From assembly GCF_900113335.1 (NCBI RefSeq), contig NZ_FOOX01000007.1:62001-126000 (forward strand): a stretch of 64,000 nt of DNA, written 5' to 3'. The first letter of the stretch is position 1, and each line of letters starts with the position of its first letter. A model generated the notes under the pieces. It was not told the origin of the DNA and did no database searches. It saw only the letters and a program-made list of their open reading frames with translations. Source of the DNA: Desulfotruncus arcticus DSM 17038 (GTDB lineage: Bacteria > Bacillota > Desulfotomaculia > Desulfotomaculales > Desulfallaceae). Below, piece after piece: positions 53,151 to 61,451 of the stretch. The translations under genes and the position numbers were made by a program.

Positions 53151-53197
53151 TAAACAGTCCGGTTTTTTGGTCGTATTATTGTATACAAAAATACGAG
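53151..53197 (+). promoter_or_regulatory. tct operon promoter with second GntR operator
   Basis: TAAACA (53151-53156), 17-bp spacer, TATTAT (53174-53179), then TTGTATACAA (53179-53188) at the same position relative to the -10 as in the gntR promoter. The rest of the 53053-53371 gap is AT-rich leader without a gene. Confidence 0.75.
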
Positions 53198-53371
53198 CAT
53201 TCAGGTATGCGATTAATTGAACAGCAGCGGAGGACGATGAAGCCAATTTATTTTTATTGATCTCAGAAAAAAGCCGTTTTTTTGAAGTTTGGGAATCTTT
53301 TTAAAAGGGATAATGAAGCAAAAAGCTTCTTTAACCAAAAATAAAACATCTTAGGGGAGGTAGGTTAATTA

Positions 53372-54361
53372 ATGGGCAAAAGACTTATGGTAGTACTGGT
53401 TTCCTTGCTGGCCCTTGTTTTAGCGGCGGGATGCGGCAAAACTACCGGCAACGAAAGCGAGCAAGTAAATTATCCGGAGAAACCAATTAATTTCGTGGTG
53501 CCCTGGAGCGCCGGCGGGGGCAGTGACCGGATGGCGCGCATGGTGGCAGATGTTATTCAGTCCGAGAAAATTTTACCCCAGCCTTTGGTTGTAGTAAACA
53601 AACCGGGCGGTAGTGCTGCTGTTGGCATGAACGAAGTAGCTACGAAGAAAGGCGACCCTTACACCATTATAGGCATTGTATCGGCTCAGATTAGCAACCC
53701 GCTTACTACCGGTGCTGAAGTAAAAGCTTCAACTTTTAAACCTATTGCCGCACTGGCTCTGGACGAGTACATGCTTTTTACCAAAGCTGATTCTGATCTG
53801 CAGAGTTTAAATGATGTTGTTGAATACGCCAAAGCCAATCCCGGCAAATTGACCGTGGGTGGTACGGGAACCGGAGCAGAAGACCAGATTTGTTTGGGAC
53901 TGCTGCAAAAATCCGCCGGGATTAAAACAGAATATGTTCCTTTTGATAGCGGCGGCGAAGTAATGAGTTCTCTCTTGGGCGGACATATCCAGTTGGCCTG
54001 GGCCAACCCTTCGGAAGCAGCTTCTCAGCTCAAAGCAGGTATGGTTAAAGCGATAGGCATCATGGCTCCTGAACGCATCAGTGCTTACCCTGATGTACCT
54101 ACTTTTAAAGAACAGGGAGTCGACGCGGAGTTTCGTCAAATCCGCGGTATCTCGGGAACTCCTGATATGCCGGATTACGCTGTAAAAGCACTGGCCGATG
54201 CAATGAAAAAAGTTTCAGAATCCGAGCGCTGGCAAACAGAATATATTGAGAAAAACGGCTTAACTTCCCAGTACATGGGGCCTGATGAGTTTGCGCAGGC
54301 TATCAACGATGCCGAGCAGGAGTACAAGGAAGTCCTTACCGATCTGGGACAAATTAAGTAA
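53372..54361 (+). CDS. tctC: Tripartite tricarboxylate transporter, TctC binding lipoprotein
   Basis: 329 residues. Lipoprotein signal peptide with lipobox ALVLAAGCGK, then a Bug-type extracytoplasmic binding protein (PINFVVPWSAGGGSDRMARM, VVVNKPGGSAAVGMNEV). These two motifs bind the carboxylate of the substrate. It captures a carboxylic acid outside the membrane for the TctAB membrane units encoded next. GGGGAGG precedes ATG. Confidence 0.93.
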   Translation: MGKRLMVVLVSLLALVLAAGCGKTTGNESEQVNYPEKPINFVVPWSAGGGSDRMARMVADVIQSEKILPQPLVVVNKPGGSAAVGMNEVATKKGDPYTIIGIVSAQISNPLTTGAEVKASTFKPIAALALDEYMLFTKADSDLQSLNDVVEYAKANPGKLTVGGTGTGAEDQICLGLLQKSAGIKTEYVPFDSGGEVMSSLLGGHIQLAWANPSEAASQLKAGMVKAIGIMAPERISAYPDVPTFKEQGVDAEFRQIRGISGTPDMPDYAVKALADAMKKVSESERWQTEYIEKNGLTSQYMGPDEFAQAINDAEQEYKEVLTDLGQIK

Positions 54362-54468
54362 AAAAAGCTTTATATAAATCCTTCTGTTTTAAACCGCCTA
54401 TGTCTAGGAGGGTGCTCTTAAATATCGTGTTCCCTCCTTGACACAGTTGCTGGAGGTGAAAATCAAGT

Positions 54469-54909
54469 ATGTCGGGTGACAGAATTGCATCGCTTGTTGG
54501 CATTCCCGTTGGTCTCTACTGGGCTGCGATGGGATTTGTATATGGCTTTTGGAAAGATTTTGGCCCTGGAAGCGGCTTTATACCAGTAATCTTTGGTTTG
54601 CTTACTACTGTCTTGTGTTTAATCTTGTTCAGGCAATCTTTGCTCAAAAAAGATGGCGAAGGTTTCGACAGCAAAGAGCTGCGCACCGTTGGCTTGGTTA
54701 TGGTAACAGTGGCGGCAGCCTTAATAGCCCTTAACATTCTTGGCACCATATTAACATTAACTGTCCTAATAATTGCCTGGCTCAGGGTTTTAGAACGTTA
54801 TTCCTGGTTTTCAGCAGCTAAAGTTAGTGTAGGGACTGTTATTATTGCTTACTTGGTATTTGTGCAATGGCTCCGGGTGCCGCTACCCACAGGCTTACTA
54901 GGTTTTTAA
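54469..54909 (+). CDS. tctB: Tripartite tricarboxylate transporter, TctB small membrane subunit
   Basis: 146 residues with four hydrophobic segments, the TctB/DUF1468 layout (GPGSGFIPVIFGLLTTVLCL near residue 28, VQWLRVPLPTGLLGF at the end). GGAGGTGAAAATC lies before ATG. It partners with TctA. Confidence 0.9.
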   Translation: MSGDRIASLVGIPVGLYWAAMGFVYGFWKDFGPGSGFIPVIFGLLTTVLCLILFRQSLLKKDGEGFDSKELRTVGLVMVTVAAALIALNILGTILTLTVLIIAWLRVLERYSWFSAAKVSVGTVIIAYLVFVQWLRVPLPTGLLGF

Positions 54910-54927
54910 CGAAAGGTTGGATATTAT

Positions 54928-56435
54928 ATGGACATTTTTGGCCACTTAATGCAGGGTTTTAGCCAGGCATTATTACCTTTCAATATTTTGATGGCCTTTT
55001 TGGGAGGCGCCATGGGCGTCATGGTAGGTGCTTTGCCCGGGCTGGGCTCTGTAGCCGGGGTGGCGCTGCTGCTGCCGCTTACTTTTAAAATGGATCCTAC
55101 GGCAGCAATCATTATGCTTGCCGGTATTTATTACGGTAACATGTTTGGTGGGTCCATCAGCGCTATTCTAATTAATATTCCTGGGGATTCGCCTTGCGTA
55201 ATGACTGCTCTGGATGGAAACCAGTTAGCGAAAAAAGGTAGAGCGGGACATGCGTTATTCATGTCTTTTACCGCTTCATTTTTAGGAGGTTTACTGGGTA
55301 TAATCACCCTTACCGTGGTTGGTCCCGCGCTGGCTAATCTTGGTCTGAAATTCGGACCGGCCGAGTTTACCGCCTTAATTATAATGGCTCTGACCAGCAT
55401 TGGCTGGCTTCTTGGTGACAACCCCATAAAAGGTGTGATTTCCGCTACCATGGGACTGCTGATTGCCACGATCGGAACAGACTTAATTGATGGGGCGCCC
55501 CGGTTTACTTTCGGTCGGCTAATTTGGCCTCCGGAGTCCCGTTTATTCCAATGGTTATCGGGTTGTTTGGTCTTTCCCAGGTAATGATGATGATTGCCAA
55601 GCCAAATGAATTCCCTATTGAAAAAGCTCCTAAAGTGTCTTTGTTCAGCAGTATCCCTCCTGTTGGTGAATACTTGCGTGGCCTTTGGACTGCCATCCGC
55701 AGTGGTATATTAGGTTTTTATATCGGCCTGCTGCCCGGTTCGGGCGCAACCACAGCGGCATTTTTATCTTATATAGCGGAGAAGCGGCTAAACAGGCACC
55801 CCGAGAGACTTGGTAAAGGCGCTCTTGAAGGGGTGGCAGCCTCTGAAGCAGCCAATAACGCCGCCAGCATTGGTTCTTTCGCGCCATTGCTATCTCTAGG
55901 CATACCCGGTTCCGGTACGTCGGCTTTGCTGCTCGGCGGCTTGATGATGTTTGGTTTAATGCCGGGGCCACTGCTGTTTACTGAAGCGCCTGAATTCGTC
56001 TGGGGTCTTATAGCCAGTATGTATGTTGGTAATTTACTTGTTGCTCTAACCTGTATTTTAGCCATACCGTTGTTTGCATATATTTTAAAAGTGCCTCGCG
56101 CCGCTATGGCGCCGGTGATTGTAACTATCTGCATACTTGGCTCCTATAGTGTTAACAACAATATATTTGACCTTTGGGTAATGCTGTTTTTCGGCTTTAT
56201 CGGGTATTTTATGAACCGTTTTCAATTTCCCATTCCGGCTTTAATTTTGTCGGTAGTGCTTGGACCGCGATTAATGACATCGATGCGTCAGGCTTTTATG
56301 ATTTCCCATGGTAAGATTAGTATCTTTTTTACCAGTTCAATATCGCTCACCCTGATTCTTATTACGGTGGCGTTAATAGCGTATCCAACTGTAAGAGCCA
56401 TGATCAAAAAGAGAAAAGCCGCAGCGATCGATTAG
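54928..56435 (+). pseudogene. tctA: Tripartite tricarboxylate transporter, TctA large subunit, frameshifted
   Basis: The first frame (MDIFGHLMQGFSQALLPFN, PGLGSVAGVALLLPLTF, GGSISAILINIPGDSP) runs to 55584. At about 55522 the homologous sequence moves to another frame with LASGVPFIPMVIGLFGLSQ and continues through LLPGSGATTAAFLSYIAEKR and PLLSLGIPGSGTSALLLGG to 56435. Joined, the protein has about 500 residues, the normal TctA length. A single-base loss near CTAATTTGGCC explains it. Sequencing error, recent mutation or recoding are all possible; everything else in the protein looks well kept. Confidence 0.88.
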
Positions 56436-56522
56436 AATTTACTTGTTTCTATTTCTAATTGTCATTAAATAGTTGATTGGATAAATGATATTGGACATTG
56501 CAGAAGGAGAGGAAAAGGCAGT

Positions 56523-57245
56523 ATGTTAATTAATAAAGAAACATGCAAAAACTGCGGTATCTGCGTAAATAGGTGCCCTGTCGGAGCAATTAAAAAAGAC
56601 GCCGATAAAAAGGTCTACATTGAATTTGATGAGTGCGTTGAATGCGGAGTTTGTTTGCGTTGGAGAGTGTGCTCCACTGACTCCATTTACCAACAAGAAC
56701 TGACCTGGCCGCGTACCATTCGCAGTATTATGAGTGACGTGTTAACAATCGCTGAAGAATCACAAATATCCGGTCGTGGTACGGAAGAAATGAAAACCAA
56801 TGAAGTGACCGGGCGCTTCAAGCGTGGCTGGGTCGGTTTAGCCATGGAATTGGGTCGTCCCGGAGTTGCCACCAGGATGTATGACGTAGAAAAGGTAGCT
56901 ATGGCGGTAGCTAAAGAAGACGTTGTGTTTGAAAAAGAAAACCCTGTTACAAGTATGATGTCCGATCCTAAGACGGGCAAGTTTAAGGAAGAACTGCTCA
57001 ATGAGCGGGTATTGTCTGCCATCGTCGAGTTTGCTGTCCCCCTGGAAAAGGTGTCGATGATTATCAAACGATTGGAAGAAGTCGCCCCCACACTGGATAC
57101 AGTATTTAGTTTGGATATTTGCTCCAAGGTTGAACCGGACGGAACAATTCCACACGTCAGGTTAGTAGAAGACCTGGGGCTTTGGATTTCGCCCAATGCA
57201 AAAACTAATGTAGGCCTGGGAAGGCCGCTGGCAAAGGAGGACTAA
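56523..57245 (+). CDS. Ferredoxin-like protein with unusual second cluster motif
   Basis: 240 residues. Two Fe-S motifs at the N-terminus: CKNCGICVNRCP (normal) and, from residue 38, CVECGVCLRWRVC, where the last spacing is five residues instead of three and no Pro follows. The remaining 180 residues have no family I recognise (RFKRGWVGLAMELGRPGVAT, then VEFAVPLEKVSMIIKRLEEV). AGGAGAGG precedes ATG. It lies in the tct operon and is followed 4 bp later by another unknown gene, so the two probably form a complex. Confidence 0.75.
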   Translation: MLINKETCKNCGICVNRCPVGAIKKDADKKVYIEFDECVECGVCLRWRVCSTDSIYQQELTWPRTIRSIMSDVLTIAEESQISGRGTEEMKTNEVTGRFKRGWVGLAMELGRPGVATRMYDVEKVAMAVAKEDVVFEKENPVTSMMSDPKTGKFKEELLNERVLSAIVEFAVPLEKVSMIIKRLEEVAPTLDTVFSLDICSKVEPDGTIPHVRLVEDLGLWISPNAKTNVGLGRPLAKED

Positions 57246-57249
57246 ACTG

Positions 57250-57885
57250 ATGACACACACATTGCACAGAATGGGCAACAGGGAAAGTCTGCGTGGTGAC
57301 TGGGTATTTCTATGCATGCCAAGTAAGGACATTAATCACGAAGGTTCAGGACCTAAATTAAGAAGATTCTTGGAAATATGTTTGGAAAACGGCTGTGTTA
57401 CTCTCGGTGATTGCCGCAAAGGAAACGCTTACCATCAGGGAAGTATGGAAAATATGTTGGCTAACGTGGAAGACCGGGCGGTAGTGACAGCTACTTTTAA
57501 CAATAAGGATGCAGTTGTCAAAATGTTGAAAGCATTGAAGGATGAAGATCTGGGGCTTTCCATTGTGGTATCCGGGCTTGCGGATGAAGTGGCGGAGTGC
57601 TGTTCAAAAACCGGTTTAAAGCCCCATACTGTTGAGCATTCTTTGGGCCGGTGGGGTAAACAAGAAAAACTTCCTCCCAAAGAATATATGGAAATAGCCA
57701 CCATGTGCGGACATGCCATGGTTTCCGTTAATTTTATACAAGAGATGATCGATAAAGTTAAAAGAGGCAAATTAACTCCTGAAAAAGCCGCTGAGGAACT
57801 TTTCAAACCATGTATGTGCGGGATCTTTAATACCGATCGTGCCGCCAAGCTAATAGCTGAAATTGTTAACAGTGAAAGTAATTAA
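57250..57885 (+). CDS. Conserved protein of unknown function, ferredoxin partner
   Basis: 211 residues, soluble. Cys residues appear in pairs or clusters (VAECCSKTG near 115, KPCMCGIFNTDRAAKLIAEI near the end), perhaps ligands for a metal or cluster. The family is not recognised. Tight coupling to the preceding Fe-S gene (4 bp, AAAGGAGG before ATG) suggests a two-subunit enzyme, possibly one that acts on the acid brought in by the tct carrier. Confidence 0.65.
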   Translation: MTHTLHRMGNRESLRGDWVFLCMPSKDINHEGSGPKLRRFLEICLENGCVTLGDCRKGNAYHQGSMENMLANVEDRAVVTATFNNKDAVVKMLKALKDEDLGLSIVVSGLADEVAECCSKTGLKPHTVEHSLGRWGKQEKLPPKEYMEIATMCGHAMVSVNFIQEMIDKVKRGKLTPEKAAEELFKPCMCGIFNTDRAAKLIAEIVNSESN

Positions 57886-57994
57886 AATGATAACTGGCGT
57901 GTAAGCATTATCATGGCCAATACTTCAGCTTTAGCGACTTGCAAGCACATGGTATTTATGCGTGTCGGGTAACTAAAAAAGAGGTGACCGGAAT

Positions 57995-59083
57995 ATGGCC
58001 CTTTTTATTGAAACGTTAATAGTTTCTTTAATTGGTGGATTTACTTTTAACTTTCTAAAGATTCCTTTACCGTGGCTGCTTGGGCCTTTGGTTTTTATTA
58101 TGCTTTGGAAGTCGACAACAAAAAGGGCTTTATTTTGGCCGGTTTGGCTGCGTAATATCGGGTTGGTTGTTCTTGGTTTGACCATTGGAATTTCATTTAC
58201 TGTGGAGACAGGATGGCAAATTCTGAAACAGCTTCCATCAATCGTGCTGGCCACAGTTTTTACCTTGTCATTTAGCTTGTTGGTTGGCTATTTTACTAGC
58301 CGTAAGACAGGTTTAACCCTTGCTACCAGTATTATGGGAAGCATACCGGGTGGCCTTCCCCAGATGGTTGCTCTTAGCGAAGAGATTAAGGATACAGATG
58401 TTACGGTCATTACTTTCATGCAAACAGTTAGGATTATGTCGGTCATTTTTATTGTGCCGTTTATTGTTATCCATGGATTGGCAAAGGATATTAGTCCAAC
58501 AACCGGAGTCGGCAGCATAGCTGAGAGTGTTGGTTTATTATTAACCGGTATTTCGTGGCATACCTTATTATTTTTATCATTGATATTGATGGCTGTGTGG
58601 TTTTCGCTGCGTGTAAATCTACCTACTCCATACCTGATTGGTCCGATTCTGGGGTCTATTATTCTTGTTTTGGCCGGCTACCAGGTACCAACAGTACCGA
58701 CGATGTTTGTCGTTGCCTCCCAGATATGTATAGGCTCATATATGGGCTTGACTACAAATATAAGAACTCTTGCGCATATGAGAAAAGTATTGTTATACGT
58801 TCTTGGTGGAAATCTGGCCATTGTTTTGTTTTCCTTTTCCATAGGCTATATTCTTACCTGTTTGTACCCCTTGAACTTAATTGATGCGTTTTTAGGCACG
58901 GCGCCCGGGGGCATAGCGGAAATGGGGATAACAGCACTGTAGGTCCATGCGGATATTTCGTTAATCACAGCTTATCAGATGTTCCGTTTGTTATTAATAC
59001 TATTCTTAGTGCCCGTAGTACTGAAAAAATGGTTTGGCAGTGTTCCAAGAATTGTAAAGGGCAGTGATATTAACCCAAATTAG
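57995..59083 (+). pseudogene. AbrB-family membrane protein with in-frame amber codon
   Basis: A membrane protein of the AbrB family (two AbrB-duplication repeats, about ten hydrophobic segments; IMGSIPGGLPQMVALSEE and FLGTAPGGIAEMGITAL). TAG at 58940-58942 comes at codon 316. The same frame then continues with the expected C-terminal segment (VHADISLITAYQMFRLLLIL, FLVPVVLKKWF) to a TAG at 59081. Without the stop it would have the normal family length of about 360. It is either a new nonsense mutation or amber read-through. Family function is uncertain; transport or regulation of small acids has been suggested. Confidence 0.85.
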
Positions 59084-59122
59084 GTAGCCCTACAAAAAAA
59101 ATTATAAGGAGATGTACTATTA

Positions 59123-59977
59123 GTGAATAAGAAAAATATTGGTGACTTTAATCGTATGGTCGAAGCCGGAGAAAAAATTGTTTATTTAACTGCCTATGAC
59201 TATCTAACAGCAAAAATGCAGGAAAAAGCCGGAGTGGACATGATCCTTGTAGGAGACTCGCTTGGCATGGTATCCCTTGGCTACGACACCACTTTCCCCG
59301 TTACTTTGGATGATATGGTTCGCCATTGCCAGGCAGTACGACGGGGAGCCCCAAATACATTTATTATTGGAGATATGCCGTACATGTCTTATCAGGTATC
59401 CGATGAACAGGCTGTGGAAAGTGCCGGTAGATTAGTAAAAGAGGCTTTAGTTGATGCGGTTAAACTGGAAGGTGGCGGTCGGCGTATGCAAAGTCGGATA
59501 AAAGCTATCAATGAGGCAGGTATTCTAGTGATGGGCCACATTGGACTGACTCCGCAGTTTATGGGGCAGATCGGTGGCTATAAGGCGCAGGGGAAAAGCG
59601 CCAAAGCCGCTATGCAACTGATTGAACAGGCCAGACTTATTGAAGAAGCCGGTGCATTTTCCATCCTGGTAGAGGGCGTTCCGTCAGCGGTGGGACAGGC
59701 CATTACGGAAAGGGCCAACATTCCCATACTGGGTATCGGCGCTGGCCCCTATACTCACGGGCAACTGCTTATTTACGCTGACATGGTGGGTCTATATGAT
59801 AACTTTACTCCCAAATTCGTTAAAAAGTATGCCAATGTCGGTCAGGTTCTGGTAAATGCTTTTGAAGAATATGCCCGGGAAGTGCGCGAAAATAAATTCC
59901 CCGTGGAGGCGGAACATACCTATAAGATGAGTGAAGAAGAGATTAAGGAACTGCAAAACCTGCTGCAAGAAGTATAA
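59123..59977 (+). CDS. panB: PanB-like ketopantoate hydroxymethyltransferase
   Basis: 284 residues, complete KPHMT barrel: VYLTAYDYLTAKMQEKAGVD, VGDSLGMVSLGYDTT, KLEGGGRRMQSRIKAINEAG and GHIGLTPQFMGQIGGY, with ILGIGAGPYTHGQLLIYAD near the end. It transfers a hydroxymethyl group from methylene-tetrahydrofolate to 2-oxoisovalerate in pantothenate synthesis. Here panC and panD are not adjacent, and the gene ends a tct/ferredoxin/AbrB cluster. A catabolic relative working on another 2-oxoacid is therefore possible. GTG start with AAGGAGATG upstream. Confidence 0.9.
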   Translation: MNKKNIGDFNRMVEAGEKIVYLTAYDYLTAKMQEKAGVDMILVGDSLGMVSLGYDTTFPVTLDDMVRHCQAVRRGAPNTFIIGDMPYMSYQVSDEQAVESAGRLVKEALVDAVKLEGGGRRMQSRIKAINEAGILVMGHIGLTPQFMGQIGGYKAQGKSAKAAMQLIEQARLIEEAGAFSILVEGVPSAVGQAITERANIPILGIGAGPYTHGQLLIYADMVGLYDNFTPKFVKKYANVGQVLVNAFEEYAREVRENKFPVEAEHTYKMSEEEIKELQNLLQEV

Positions 59978-60020
59978 TAGGTCTATAGCCCAAACGATAC
60001 TTCTCCATATTTAAAACTTG

Positions 60021-60062
60021 AATGCAGTATGGGAGCCATTTTGGTGGCTCCCATACTGCATT
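60021..60062. terminator. Bidirectional terminator
   Basis: AATGCAGTATGGGAGCCA (60021-60038) and its exact complement (60045-60062), an 18-bp perfect stem with A/T-rich flanks on both sides. It separates the convergent panB-like and acyl-CoA dehydrogenase genes. Confidence 0.92.
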
Positions 60063-60102
60063 TAAACCGGCAGCGCTTTCCCAGGAATATTGTGTGAGCT
60101 TC

Positions 60103-61242
60103 TTATTTTAACAGTTGACTGGCGATTACTATACGCTGAATTTGATTAGTACCTTCGTAAATCTGTGTGATTTTGGCATCTCGCATAAGCTTTTCCATAG
60201 GGTATTCCTTCATGTAGCCATAACCGCCGAATACCTGTAATGCATCGATTGTTACTTTCATTGCCGTGTCGCTGGCCTTACATTTTGCCGCTGCGCTGAG
60301 CATTGTATCAGGTTCCCCTTTTTCTATTTTAGCAGCTGCTTGCCATACAAGTGCTCTCGATGACATTATCTCCATCGCCATATCAGCTAGCATGAATTGG
60401 ATTGCCTGCTGATCGGCAATGGGTTTACCAAATTGGATGCGCTCCTTGGCGTAATTCTTAGCTTCGTCCAGTGCGCGCCGGGCAACACCTACTGCACCAG
60501 CGGCGATGGTGGGTCGGGTAATATCCAATGTTTTCATAGCAATTTTAAAGCCTTCTCCTTCTCTACCCAATAAATTGTCAAGCGGCACTCTTACGTTTTC
60601 TAATATTACCTCTCCTATATGGGAAGCTCGGTCTCCCATTTTGTCTTCCTTTTTACCCATAGTCAATCCAGGAGTATCTCCTGGTACTAAAAATGCAGAT
60701 AAACCTTTTATCCCCTTGCTGCGATCAGTGCTAGCAAAAACTGTGTAGAGGTTCGCGATACCACCGTGGGTAATGAAGCACTTTGTTCCATTAAGAATGT
60801 AGCCATTACTATCTTTTTTTGCAGTAGTTGAGACATTACTTGCATCAGAACCGGCATTTGGCTCGGTTAAGGCAAATGCAGCTAATTTTGGTTTCTCGCT
60901 AAATGGTTCAAGAAACTTTTTTTTCTGCTGGTCGGTACCGGCTATAAGCAAGGGTGTTAGTGCCAGACTGTTCCCTGCGAATGAGCCAAATATTCCCAAG
61001 CACCCGTATGCTAATTCTTCGTATATGAGTATTTCTGAAACTTGGTCTAAACCGGGTCCACCATACTCCTCCGGGATATTCAGGTTCCAAAGTCCAATTT
61101 CAAAGGCCTTTTTAATTATTGGCCAGGGCATTTCTGCTTTGGTATCATATTCTGCTGCAACTGGTATAATTTCGTTTTTAGTGAATTTACATGCTAATTC
61201 CATAATTTGTTTTTGTTCTTGACTGATTTCAAAGGAAATCAT
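60103..61242 (-). CDS. Acyl-CoA dehydrogenase
   Basis: 379 residues, complete FAD-dependent acyl-CoA dehydrogenase (butyryl/short-branched type). Signature blocks: FALTEPNAGSDASN near 125, KCFITHGGIANLYTVFA, the FAD-contact Q-rich segment, DALQVFGGYGYMKEYPMEKL, and IYEGTNQIQRIVIA with the catalytic Glu near 363. It oxidises an acyl-CoA to the enoyl-CoA. Its own sigma-54 promoter lies upstream and the activator is divergent. Chain specificity cannot be told. Confidence 0.93.
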   Translation of the reverse strand: MISFEISQEQKQIMELACKFTKNEIIPVAAEYDTKAEMPWPIIKKAFEIGLWNLNIPEEYGGPGLDQVSEILIYEELAYGCLGIFGSFAGNSLALTPLLIAGTDQQKKKFLEPFSEKPKLAAFALTEPNAGSDASNVSTTAKKDSNGYILNGTKCFITHGGIANLYTVFASTDRSKGIKGLSAFLVPGDTPGLTMGKKEDKMGDRASHIGEVILENVRVPLDNLLGREGEGFKIAMKTLDITRPTIAAGAVGVARRALDEAKNYAKERIQFGKPIADQQAIQFMLADMAMEIMSSRALVWQAAAKIEKGEPDTMLSAAAKCKASDTAMKVTIDALQVFGGYGYMKEYPMEKLMRDAKITQIYEGTNQIQRIVIASQLLK

Positions 61243-61309
61243 TAGTTAAAAACCTCCCTTAACAAAAATTTTGCTTGCTAGTACTAAACCTAACTTGGAG
61301 TAATAATTC

Positions 61310-61323
61310 GCAATATTTGTGCC
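61310..61323 (-). promoter_or_regulatory. Sigma-54 promoter of the acyl-CoA dehydrogenase gene
   Basis: Minus strand GGCACAAATATTGC, GG and GC 12 bp apart, preceded by TTA. It lies 68 bp before the start codon at 61242. Confidence 0.82.
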
Positions 61324-61451
61324 TAAGATTTAAAATTTTGAGATTTTAAATGTAATAATGAGGAATTGAAACTTAATTTTAGAAAGGCGTTTTTGCATGA
61401 ATGTGGAATCAATACGATGAAAAACTTAAATGCATAAGGAGAGAAAAACTT

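Noticed and set aside
53057..53260. 67-codon ORF between gntR and tctC
   Set aside because: It overlaps the tct promoter and operator; the composition is not protein-like and no clear start site exists.
3422..58942. Claim that this organism uses pyrrolysine
   Set aside because: Two in-frame ambers are suggestive, but no pyl genes or MttB-type methyltransferase are in the window and several genes here end in TAG normally.
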